Part shown: piece by piece, positions 33,206 through 39,399 of the stretch
Layout of the letters: every line of letters starts with the position of its first letter
Position numbering within the stretch: position 1 is the stretch's first letter
Assembly (NCBI GenBank): GCA_913041415.1
Contig: CAJWHS010000016.1
Span: forward strand, 1 to 39,399
Direction: 5' to 3'
DNA: 39,399 bases
DNA from: an uncultured Acidimicrobiaceae bacterium
Lineage (GTDB): Bacteria; Actinomycetota; Acidimicrobiia; Acidimicrobiales; Aldehydirespiratoraceae
Translations under genes and position numbers: made by a program
Notes under the pieces: generated by a model
The model's database searches: none
What the model was told of the DNA's origin: nothing
The model's input: only the letters and a program-made list of their open reading frames with translations

Positions 33206-33871
33206 TCAGGCCCCGACCTCGTCGGGGTCATCGGCTTGTGCAGGGGAACTGACCACCAGCACGACACCGTCCGACACCGCCAACGACACCACGGACTCGG
33301 TCGCCTCGTTGGCGATGCCACGCCCGTCGAAGGGAGACAACACCTCGTCGGCGAGCGGGAACGCGACCCCGCCAGTCGTAACCCGAGCCGGGCCTCCGAT
33401 CGGCAGGAGCGCAAGATGCTGACCGATGCCGACCTCGAGACGACGCTTACCGCGCACCACCCACACGACGTGATCACCGACATCGGCACGCACCTCGGCG
33501 GTGCTCCAGTCGGGCTTGGCGAGTGCGAACAGGTTGGCGAGCTGATGATCAAGACGCCCGTCAGCGCGAACAACAACCTGAATCTCGGTGGCGCCGGCAT
33601 CGATGGCGGCGGCGAGGGCCAGCTCGAGATCGGTCTCGTCCTTTCCGACCGGGTGGCGGTCCACGACTGCCCCACCCTCCGCCGCGATCTCCACTGCTGA
33701 GGGGTCGGCGGAGTCGAGATCACCGATGAGACGATCCGGGATCCACCCGGCGGCCAACACTGCATGCAGCCCGCTGTCGGCAGCGATCACGACATCCGGA
33801 CGCGTCTCGATGCCGACAAGTTGCTGCGGCGATGCAGCCGCCACGATCAACGCTCGACGCTCGGGTGTCAT
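33206..33871 (-). CDS. thiN: Thiamine pyrophosphokinase
   Basis: Transfers pyrophosphate from ATP to thiamine to give thiamine diphosphate; 221 residues. The N-terminal catalytic domain has VIAADSGLHAVLAAGWIPD followed by IGDLDSAD, and then the KDETDLELAL and GRLDHQLANL blocks typical of bacterial enzymes. The C-terminal domain is the small beta-sandwich that binds thiamine (TTGGVAFPL, GRGIANEATES). ATG at 33871 (MTPERRALIVAAA) has TAGAGT 7 nt upstream. In-frame sequence further upstream would run into the peptidase gene. It may have scavenging or cofactor-synthesis roles; no other thiamine gene is nearby. Confidence 0.9.
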   Translation of the reverse strand: MTPERRALIVAAASPQQLVGIETRPDVVIAADSGLHAVLAAGWIPDRLIGDLDSADPSAVEIAAEGGAVVDRHPVGKDETDLELALAAAIDAGATEIQVVVRADGRLDHQLANLFALAKPDWSTAEVRADVGDHVVWVVRGKRRLEVGIGQHLALLPIGGPARVTTGGVAFPLADEVLSPFDGRGIANEATESVVSLAVSDGVVLVVSSPAQADDPDEVGA

Positions 33872-33878
33872 GGGGCGG

Positions 33879-33884
33879 ACTCTA
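33879..33884 (-). promoter_or_regulatory. -10 hexamer TAGAGT of thiN (leaderless)
   Basis: TAGAGT on the minus strand is 7 nt (CCGCCCC) before the thiN ATG, in the 49-base gap after the M23 peptidase gene. It fixes the start. Confidence 0.55.
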
Positions 33885-33920
33885 GAACGGCCGCGTGTGC
33901 CGACCCCATCGAGGGGACCG

Positions 33921-35186
33921 TCAGAACGGATAGAAGCCGACCGGGTCGAGGGCGGTGCCGTCGAGTCGGACCTCAAAGTGCAGGTGCGGCCCGGTCGACC
34001 AACCGGTGCTGCCGAGCAAGCCGATCGCGTCGCCTCCCGACACCTGTTGCCCGGTGCTCACATCGATGTCGTACAGATGTGCGTAGAGGGTCGTGTAGCC
34101 GCCACCGTGGGTGATGACGATTGCGTTTCCGTAGCCGGTTCGCCACCCCGCCGAGAGCACCACGCCATCGTTGGCTGCAAGGATCAGATCGCCCGTGTCG
34201 CCGTTGAGATCGATGCCGTTGTGCGCACGGGTGGTCCCGAAGATCGGATGCACCCGCGGGCCGAACGAGCTCGTCAGGGCGCCGGCCGTCGGCCGGTGGG
34301 TGATCGCGAAATCTCCTGAGGGCGGAGATGCAACAGGGTCGTTGGCGGCTTCCTCCTCCGCCAGACGCTGAGCTTCCTCCTCCGCAAGGCGCCGGGCTTC
34401 CTCCTCTGCCAAGCGCTGAGCCTCGGCCTCGGCCTCGGCGGCGATTCTTGCCTCTTCCTCGAGACGCCGGATCTCTTCACCGATCAACCGGTCCTCCTCG
34501 GCGAACTCGTCGGATCGGGTCTGCCACGCGGCGATTCGCTCCTGCACCTCGGCTCGCAGCTGTTCAGCCTCGGTGCGGGTGACCTCGAGTTCGGCCCGTC
34601 GAAGGTCGAGTTCGGCTCGCTCGGCTTGCGCCTCGGCGAGGAATGCCTGGGCGGCACGGCTCAACGCCTCCTGTTCGGCGATGGCTCCTCGGAGTTGATC
34701 GACGATCTCATACTCGTCGCCGACGATGTCGTCGAGGTACTCGCGCCGGAGAGCCGAACCGATCAGGTCGTCGCTGTTGAGCTGATCGAGCACATCGCTG
34801 GCGGGTGCGACATAGGCATCGATCGCCCGCCGGCGCAGACGATCGCGGATGGCCTCGATCTCCTCGGCAAGGATGTCGGCCTCGGTCCGTGCCTGCGCGG
34901 CCTCGGCCTCTGCCACCTCGATGGACTGTGCCGCCGCTGCGATCTTGGTCTCCTGAAGTGCGATGTGGGCATCGAGCGCCCCGAGGGCCTCGACGAGTTC
35001 CAGATCCTCCGCCGACAAGGCGTTGAGTTGGGCGGCTGCGTCGGCTGCCTCGCGGCGGATGTTCTCTCGTTGGCTCCGGAGATCGTCGACGGAGTCCCGG
35101 GCCAAGGCACCGGGAACGATGACGCCGAGCAAGAGGCCCAGGAGCAGCATCCCGACAGCAGTGCGGAGTCGGCGGCAAACGAACAT
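33921..35186 (-). CDS. M23 peptidoglycan endopeptidase with long coiled coil (EnvC/NlpD-like)
   Basis: Exported protein of 421 residues. The signal segment (about 1-29) has a hydrophobic core and a likely cleavage after PGALA. A long coiled coil follows to about residue 290, rich in Ala/Glu/Arg and ending with three copies of an 8-residue RLAEEEA unit. The C-terminal M23 domain keeps the zinc motifs: H and D in RAHNGIDLNG, then HLHFEVR. SSFGPRVHPIFG and THGGGYTTLYAHL are typical of lysostaphin-type LytM domains. Such proteins cut peptidoglycan crosslinks or activate amidases at the septum. ATG at 35186 has TACGAT 7 nt upstream. Confidence 0.92.
   Translation of the reverse strand: MFVCRRLRTAVGMLLLGLLLGVIVPGALARDSVDDLRSQRENIRREAADAAAQLNALSAEDLELVEALGALDAHIALQETKIAAAAQSIEVAEAEAAQARTEADILAEEIEAIRDRLRRRAIDAYVAPASDVLDQLNSDDLIGSALRREYLDDIVGDEYEIVDQLRGAIAEQEALSRAAQAFLAEAQAERAELDLRRAELEVTRTEAEQLRAEVQERIAAWQTRSDEFAEEDRLIGEEIRRLEEEARIAAEAEAEAQRLAEEEARRLAEEEAQRLAEEEAANDPVASPPSGDFAITHRPTAGALTSSFGPRVHPIFGTTRAHNGIDLNGDTGDLILAANDGVVLSAGWRTGYGNAIVITHGGGYTTLYAHLYDIDVSTGQQVSGGDAIGLLGSTGWSTGPHLHFEVRLDGTALDPVGFYPF
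34349..34420 (-). repeat. Three 24-base tandem repeats in the coiled-coil region
   Basis: Three near-identical 24-base units encode RLAEEEA-type octads at the end of the coiled coil. Since 24 is a multiple of three, copy-number changes would only lengthen or shorten the stalk. Confidence 0.75.
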
Positions 35187-35193
35187 GGCAGCA

Positions 35194-35199
35194 ATCGTA
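35194..35199 (-). promoter_or_regulatory. -10 hexamer TACGAT of the M23 peptidase gene (leaderless)
   Basis: TACGAT on the minus strand is 7 nt (TGCTGCC) before the ATG at 35186. The flanking stretch is unusually AT-rich for this genome (about 35190-35220). Confidence 0.55.
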
Positions 35200-35249
35200 A
35201 CGTAAATGCAATATTTGTTGAGCGCGGGTGGGGTGTTGCTGTCCATGCG

Positions 35250-36047
35250 ATGATCGGCGTCATGCCACTCTCCGACTACCGAGTCGAGCCGTTCAGCGCC
35301 GATGGGATCACCCACGACGTTTACCGCCGGGGTACCGGGCCCTGCGTTCTGGTCGCGCCCGAGATCCCCGGGATCACACCGAACGTCGCCGGCTTCGCCG
35401 ACCGACTGGTCGACCGAGGTTTCTCGGTCGCGATCGCATCGCTCTTCGGTACCCCCGGGAGACCATCATCAACGCGGCGTGCTCTCGGCGTGATCGCCAA
35501 GGCGTGCGTGAGCCGAGAGTTCCACGTCCTTACCACTCGGGACTCCTCCCCCGCCACCGCCTGGCTGCGGGCCCTCGCCCGCGACCTCCACAGACACCAC
35601 GGCGGTCCGGGCGTCGGGTTCGTCGGCATGTGCTTCACCGGCGGTTTCGGACTCGCAATGCTGCTCGACGACACCGTGGTTGCACCGGTGCTGAGCCAGC
35701 CGAGCCTGCCGTTCGGCCTCGGCGATACCCGGAAGGCATCGACCGGGCTCAGCGCCGACGAACTCGCAGCCGTTGCCGCCAAGGGCTGTCCTGTGCTCGG
35801 GCTTCGCTTCACCGGCGACGCCCTCGTCCCCGGCGAGCGATTCGCCACCCTGAAGCACGCACTCGGGGACAACTTCGTGCACGAGGAGATCTCGAGCCCC
35901 AGCGACACGCCCGGGGCCGAGACCGGCAAGCAGGACCACAGCGTGTTGACCGAGCACCTGGCTCCGGACGACCAACCTGATCATCCGAGCCAGGCGGCGT
36001 TGGCCCGAACCCTCGACTTTCTCGCCGAGCGACTCACCCCGGCTTAG
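35250..36047 (+). CDS. Dienelactone-hydrolase-family alpha/beta hydrolase
   Basis: Cytoplasmic alpha/beta hydrolase of 265 residues with a cysteine nucleophile, as in dienelactone hydrolase. The nucleophile elbow is GMCFTGG (C128 from the 35250 start). The acid is probably the Asp of RFTGDALVPGE and the base the His of KQDHSVLT. VAPEIPGITPNVAGFADRLVDRG is the DLH-type oxyanion region. The true substrate is unknown; most such proteins are not chlorocatechol enzymes. Two starts are possible, ATG at 35250 or 35262; neither has a Shine-Dalgarno. It is divergent from the M23 gene. Its stop overlaps the convergent neighbour's stop by 3 bases. Confidence 0.82.
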   Translation: MIGVMPLSDYRVEPFSADGITHDVYRRGTGPCVLVAPEIPGITPNVAGFADRLVDRGFSVAIASLFGTPGRPSSTRRALGVIAKACVSREFHVLTTRDSSPATAWLRALARDLHRHHGGPGVGFVGMCFTGGFGLAMLLDDTVVAPVLSQPSLPFGLGDTRKASTGLSADELAAVAAKGCPVLGLRFTGDALVPGERFATLKHALGDNFVHEEISSPSDTPGAETGKQDHSVLTEHLAPDDQPDHPSQAALARTLDFLAERLTPA

Positions 36048-37432
36048 GCGCCAAGTAGAAGGAAGAGCCCGAGCACGGTGTAGAGGATCATCACCGCCAG
36101 CATCGGATACTGCGACCTGACGGCGAGTCGGTGGTCGTAACGACTGATCGCGACATCGTGAGCCGTTGCGACACCTGCGACGTGACCGATCGCAATCGCA
36201 AGAGTCTGCACCCATGCGATCGTGGCCGGCGAAACAATCGTCCAGTCGATCGCGTAATCGGCAGTGCCGAACAGATCCCAACCACGACCGGCCGGATCGC
36301 TGATCCGGATGAACATCCGCTGCCCGGTGAGCACGAGGAAGCTGAAGTAGTGGGCGACGGCGTAGGCCGCCGCGATCGGGACGAGCGTCGGCCCGAACAC
36401 CCGGCTCAGCTCGGCCGACTCCTCACTGGTGATGTTCGCCATCGCCGAAATGGCCACCGAGTAGGCCATGGCGACCAGACCGGTGATGACGAGCAGGCCG
36501 ATCGTGCTGCTGACCGTGCGACCCCAGCCGGTCTGTTCACCAGCGATGTCGAGCCAGACCGAGCTGCGGGTGAAGCCGTCGAACGTGGTCGAGCCGAGCA
36601 CCACGAGGATGAACGGCACCGTGGCAGGGATGTCAGGCAAGGTCGACAGCCCGGCGAGCGGTGAACGCAGCCGCAGACGACCGTCGTCGTCACGATGGAT
36701 CGGTGACATGGCGGCCAACTTCGTGAACAGCACGGCAAAGCCATCGGCTCGGCGCACCCAGCCGCGACCTTCCACACCTGCGCCACCGATCATCGCCACC
36801 GAGTAGACGGTGAGAAACACGGCGATCGATCGGGGGCTGTCAGTTGAGTGGTAGGCGAGTTCGAACCATAGGTAGGCGAAGATCGCCGCAACGGCCGGCC
36901 AGAGGCTGAGCGGCCCCGTCTCCTCGATCGGGGCGGCTTCCTCACCTCGAATCTTGGCTCGAACCCACGCACCCGAGTCGGCGATCGTGACGTAGGGATT
37001 GAACATTCGCCAGACGTCACCGAACAGGAAGGAAAAGAGCTGCAAGCCGACCCAGAACCAGATCAGCAACGCATCGCCCGCGATGTTGACCGCCCCGTTC
37101 GGGTTGCCCCTCCAGGCCGCCCACATGAGCACGCCGAAGAGGAACACACCGATCGACTTGGTGAGGAACTCGAGTCTGCGGATCACCGGGCGTCGGGTGT
37201 CGACGAGGTTTCGCCCACCGTCTGCTGCGGCGACGAGCCGCGGCTGCGACCAGAACGCGCCGAGCGCCACGAAGGAGCTCGCGACGGCGAAGCCAGCCGC
37301 CCACGCTAACTGCCAGGCCGGCAACGGCAGATCGGTACGGCCACCGATGCCGTGGGCACCGGCCGGCGTTGCGCCCGCCATCGCTACGCCCGCAAGGACG
37401 GTGGCGATGCCGAGGCGACGACGACGGGTCAT
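36044..37432 (-). CDS. Polytopic membrane protein with N-terminal AHGIGG after signal peptide (metal-handling operon)
   Basis: Membrane protein of 462 residues with about nine or ten predicted helices. A signal peptide with AGA cleavage at 24-26 would leave mature residue H27 (HGIGGRTDLPLP). Blocks such as LQLFSFLFGDVWRMFNPYVTIAD and FELAYHSTDSPRSIA look conserved. The last loops carry HVAGVATAHDVAISRYDHRLAV, rich in His. I recall database homologues labelled as fenitrothion hydrolase (FedB), but that is not evidence of function. Its ATG overlaps the stop of the cupredoxin-like lipoprotein (ATGA). An envelope metal transporter or oxidase partner is possible (inference). Confidence 0.75.
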   Translation of the reverse strand: MTRRRRLGIATVLAGVAMAGATPAGAHGIGGRTDLPLPAWQLAWAAGFAVASSFVALGAFWSQPRLVAAADGGRNLVDTRRPVIRRLEFLTKSIGVFLFGVLMWAAWRGNPNGAVNIAGDALLIWFWVGLQLFSFLFGDVWRMFNPYVTIADSGAWVRAKIRGEEAAPIEETGPLSLWPAVAAIFAYLWFELAYHSTDSPRSIAVFLTVYSVAMIGGAGVEGRGWVRRADGFAVLFTKLAAMSPIHRDDDGRLRLRSPLAGLSTLPDIPATVPFILVVLGSTTFDGFTRSSVWLDIAGEQTGWGRTVSSTIGLLVITGLVAMAYSVAISAMANITSEESAELSRVFGPTLVPIAAAYAVAHYFSFLVLTGQRMFIRISDPAGRGWDLFGTADYAIDWTIVSPATIAWVQTLAIAIGHVAGVATAHDVAISRYDHRLAVRSQYPMLAVMILYTVLGLFLLLGA

Positions 37433-37773
37433 GAGACCGTCAGCTCGATGAGGAGCTGACTGGACTGCTCAAGTTCGACCTCGAAGCGCCCGGGGATGAG
37501 GGCGTCGAACTCGAGGGCGCCGGGACCCTCAGGTTCGATGTAGAGGTCGTATCCGTGGACGTGCACCTGCTCATCGGTGTTGCCCTCGACGATCATGGTC
37601 ACCTTCGCACCGAGATCGACGGACTCGCGACGAACACCGCCGACGAGACCACCTTCGTCATCGAACTCAAGGATGATCTCGTCTTCAGCCGAGACGGCAC
37701 CGCCGTCACCGCCGCCGCACGCAGCCAGAAGGGCCATGAGCGCGGCGACGGCGATGAGACGTCTGCGGCTCAT
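37429..37773 (-). CDS. Small cupredoxin-like lipoprotein
   Basis: Exported lipoprotein of 114 residues. The lipobox LLAAC places the acylated cysteine at residue 19, and a Gly/Asp linker follows. The remaining domain has a cupredoxin-like strand pattern. KVTMIVEGNTDEQVHVHGYDLYIE is the telling segment, followed by LIPGRFEVELE and LLIELTVS. It lacks the Cys of type 1 copper sites, so any metal would be held by the HVH pair and acidic residues. The EfeO-type N-terminal cupredoxin-like domain is the closest type I can name. It is coupled by ATGA overlap to the genes on both sides. Confidence 0.78.
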   Translation of the reverse strand: MSRRRLIAVAALMALLAACGGGDGGAVSAEDEIILEFDDEGGLVGGVRRESVDLGAKVTMIVEGNTDEQVHVHGYDLYIEPEGPGALEFDALIPGRFEVELEQSSQLLIELTVS

Positions 37774-38669
37774 GAGGCGACCATGATCGAGTTCGATACC
37801 TCGATCGGCTCACCGTCGATGACGTAGGCGCGGTGGTCGTTGGCGAACGCGCCGACGGTGATCTCGACCTCACCGACGGGAAGCACCGGGATGTGGGTGG
37901 CGTTGCCGTAGAGACGGCCGACCTTCTGGCCGTTGACATACAGGTGCAGGTGACCCTCGCCATCGACATGGTCGCCGTTGACGTTCTCGGCGGAGAGCGT
38001 CATACCGTCGATCGTGATCAGGGCGTTGTAGCCCGACTTCGGATCCTTCACCACCTCGATCGCCATCTGCGGCGCGTCGCCTGCCCACGCCACCTGACCG
38101 GCATCACCATGGCTGTGTGCGCCGTGGTCGTGCGGGGGCACATCGACGGTCACCATGGCGACGATCGGCTCGCCGTCGACGGCGTAGGTGCGGTGGTCGT
38201 TGGCCGAGAGCTCGACCATGACGGTGACCTCGCCTTCGGTCACGCCGGCGAAGCAGATCGCCTCGTTGCAGAAGCGCTGGACCTTCGTGCCATCGATGTA
38301 GAGATGGAAGTGCCCCTCGCCCTCGACGTGCGCAGTGGAAGCGGCCTCGGGAACGACGGCGAAGTTGGTCGTGTCGACCGTGATGTTGATGCCGGCGGCC
38401 GGGTCGGGTTCGACACTGACGCCAAGGGTCGGGATGTCGGCACCCTTGAATTCGACGGGCGACCCGTGATCGTGACTGTGCGCTTCGTGATCGCTACCGG
38501 CGTTGTCGTGGTCGTGATCGTCATGATGGTCATGGTCATGGCCTTCATGATCGTCGTTGTGATCGTGCTCCTCGTCGACAGCCTCCATGGCCTGGTAGTC
38601 GCTGCAGGCGGCGGTGGAAAGGCAGAACGTAGCGAGTGCGGCTAGTAGCCGCAGCGCGTTCGCGCGCAT
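37770..38669 (-). CDS. His-rich lipoprotein with a duplicated metal-binding-like domain
   Basis: Exported protein of 299 residues. A signal peptide with lipobox-like TAAC puts the lipidated Cys at residue 22. A stretch from about residue 35 to 72 contains 13 histidines mixed with Asp and Glu. Two copies of one domain follow (about 90-185 and 200-290). Both copies share HV(E/D)GEGH(F/L)HLY, KVxR and NDHRxYxxDGEPI. Between them is a second His-rich linker (PPHDHGAHSHGD). The first copy has an extra pair of cysteines (RFCNEAICFAG). I do not know a name for the domain. Zinc, copper or nickel binding at the cell surface is likely. AGGAAA lies about 9 nt before the ATG. Confidence 0.82.
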   Translation of the reverse strand: MRANALRLLAALATFCLSTAACSDYQAMEAVDEEHDHNDDHEGHDHDHHDDHDHDNAGSDHEAHSHDHGSPVEFKGADIPTLGVSVEPDPAAGINITVDTTNFAVVPEAASTAHVEGEGHFHLYIDGTKVQRFCNEAICFAGVTEGEVTVMVELSANDHRTYAVDGEPIVAMVTVDVPPHDHGAHSHGDAGQVAWAGDAPQMAIEVVKDPKSGYNALITIDGMTLSAENVNGDHVDGEGHLHLYVNGQKVGRLYGNATHIPVLPVGEVEITVGAFANDHRAYVIDGEPIEVSNSIMVAS

Positions 38670-38733
38670 GGTTGGTGTTTCCTTGATTCGATTCGTGCGG
38701 GAAGCAGCCAGGCGAGATCGCGGCCGCAATGGA

Positions 38734-39111
38734 TCAGCGCAGGCGAATCGGAGGTCCTCGTCGGCCGGTTTCGGCGGGCACGAAAACGAGACGAGGCATG
38801 GTCGCCTCGTCAAGCGACCGACCGGTAACCCGGACGATCTCGACAATCGCACCGGGCAGCGGACGCAGCGCCGCAGCGACGAGCCGGGAAGCGCTGCGGA
38901 CGCCGGCGTCGACGGTGGCGACAAGGCGTCGTGCGGCAAGACCGAGTGCGACGCCCATGAGCAGGGCAAGGCCGCCGCCGAGGGCATCACGGGGATCGGT
39001 GGTGGAGGCGATGTCGCCCAACTGCGCTGCGATCGTCACCGAGGCGAACGGGATCGCAAGCAGGCCCGCAAGCAACATCCCGGTGTGCCGGGGAGCGCTG
39101 GGGGTCGCCAT
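38734..39111 (-). CDS. Small membrane protein of unknown function, first gene of the metal-handling operon
   Basis: Not recognised. It has 125 residues with two clear transmembrane helices (about 12-31 and 44-62) and a short amphipathic third segment around 75-95. The tail is positively charged (GRRGPPIRLR). ATG at 39111 fits the -10/-35 promoter placed 7 bases upstream, and the longer open frame is rejected. It is separated from the His-rich lipoprotein by 64 bases without a visible terminator, so it is likely co-transcribed. Confidence 0.65.
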   Translation of the reverse strand: MATPSAPRHTGMLLAGLLAIPFASVTIAAQLGDIASTTDPRDALGGGLALLMGVALGLAARRLVATVDAGVRSASRLVAAALRPLPGAIVEIVRVTGRSLDEATMPRLVFVPAETGRRGPPIRLR

Positions 39112-39118
39112 GCGGGAT

Positions 39119-39147
39119 ACGATACCAACTCGATCGGGCCGAGTCAG
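39119..39147 (-). promoter_or_regulatory. Full promoter of the metal-handling operon (-35 CTGACT, -10 TATCGT)
   Basis: TATCGT (39119-39124) is 7 nt (ATCCCGC) before the ATG at 39111, and CTGACT (39142-39147) lies 17 bases further up. This is the best complete sigma-70-type promoter in the window. No clear repressor operator is visible. Confidence 0.6.
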
Positions 39148-39155
39148 GGTCGAGT

Positions 39156-39399
39156 TCACCCTAATTCCAGTCCGTCCTGGGTCGATACCGGCGGTGCAGG
39201 CGGCAGGTTTGGTTCGTCGCTTTGGTCGGCGACCTCGGCGTGGAACCGGCGGCAGAGTTCTGGAGAGATGAGGTTGTCGGGCGTGTGGAGGAACACGATC
39301 GGATGGCGGCCCTGATCGAGCCAACGCACCACGGTGTCGACCCACTTCGTCCAGTAGGGCGGGTTGGCGTCGGCGTCGGTCTGCCCGATGAACCGCACG
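39156..39399 (-). CDS. DUF72-family protein, C-terminal part (5' end beyond window)
   Basis: The last 80 residues of a protein whose start lies beyond the window. VRFIGQTDADANPPYWTKW, VDTVVRWLDQGRHPIVFLH and SPELCRRFHAEV resemble the end of DUF72 (YecE-like) TIM-barrel proteins, where RFHGR and the YVYFNN region occur. The function of DUF72 is not established. The tail QDGLELG is Pro/Glu-rich. The GTG at 39398 is probably internal. It lies upstream of the metal-handling operon, whose promoter sits 8 bases before its stop, so the two units are transcribed separately. Confidence 0.65.
   Translation of the reverse strand, partial: VRFIGQTDADANPPYWTKWVDTVVRWLDQGRHPIVFLHTPDNLISPELCRRFHAEVADQSDEPNLPPAPPVSTQDGLELG

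Noticed and set aside
34349-34420. CRISPR-like array
   Set aside because: The 24-base units have no spacers and are in frame inside the coiled coil of the M23 protein.

Overview
The window is GC-rich chromosomal DNA (codon third positions mostly G or C) from an actinobacterium. A mycothiol ligase (MshC), an InhA-type enoyl-ACP reductase, a phosphatidylinositol mannoside (PIM) gene trio and a bifunctional Rel all point that way. The gene order resembles the rarA-to-thrS stretch of Mycobacterium tuberculosis, but queA-tgt sits beside yajC-secD-secF, as in many non-actinobacteria. This mixture and the protein sequences suggest a deep branch such as Acidimicrobiia (Ilumatobacter-like). The class assignment is inference.

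Layout. From 1 to about 24.0 kb almost everything lies on the minus strand, so transcription runs right to left: thrS, a HIT protein, a small membrane protein, pgsA, a PatA-like acyltransferase, pimA, lemA, a degenerate M48 protein, pdxS, pdxT, yebC, ruvC, ruvA, ruvB, queA, tgt, yajC, secD, secF, apt, rel, hisS, aspS and a truncated rarA. The block covers translation, the stringent response, protein export, Holliday-junction processing, vitamin B6 synthesis, tRNA modification and PI/PIM lipid synthesis. From 24.0 to 29.4 kb come a PlsC-like acyltransferase, mshC, fabI/inhA (plus strand) and two DUF21-CBS membrane proteins. From 29.5 to 33.2 kb a heterodimeric ABC exporter lies on the plus strand. 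From 33.2 to 36.0 kb are thiamine pyrophosphokinase, an M23 peptidase with a coiled coil, and a dienelactone-hydrolase-like protein. From 36.0 to 39.1 kb a tightly coupled minus-strand operon encodes a small membrane protein, a His-rich lipoprotein with a duplicated domain, a cupredoxin-like lipoprotein and a polytopic membrane protein. The window ends inside a DUF72 gene.

Most striking observations. (1) Twelve starts have a TANNNT -10 hexamer exactly 6 or 7 nt upstream of the start codon and no Shine-Dalgarno, so leaderless transcription looks dominant here. (2) The tRNA-guanine transglycosylase has lost all three zinc cysteines but keeps the zinc histidine and the catalytic aspartates. (3) The M48-family partner of LemA has lost its HExxH motif. 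(4) The last operon looks like an undescribed envelope metal-handling module. (5) In the ABC exporter, the degenerate Walker B and Q-loop of one subunit match a degenerate signature in the other.

No tRNA, rRNA, CRISPR, insertion sequence or prophage was seen, and no stretch over 300 bases lacks a gene.
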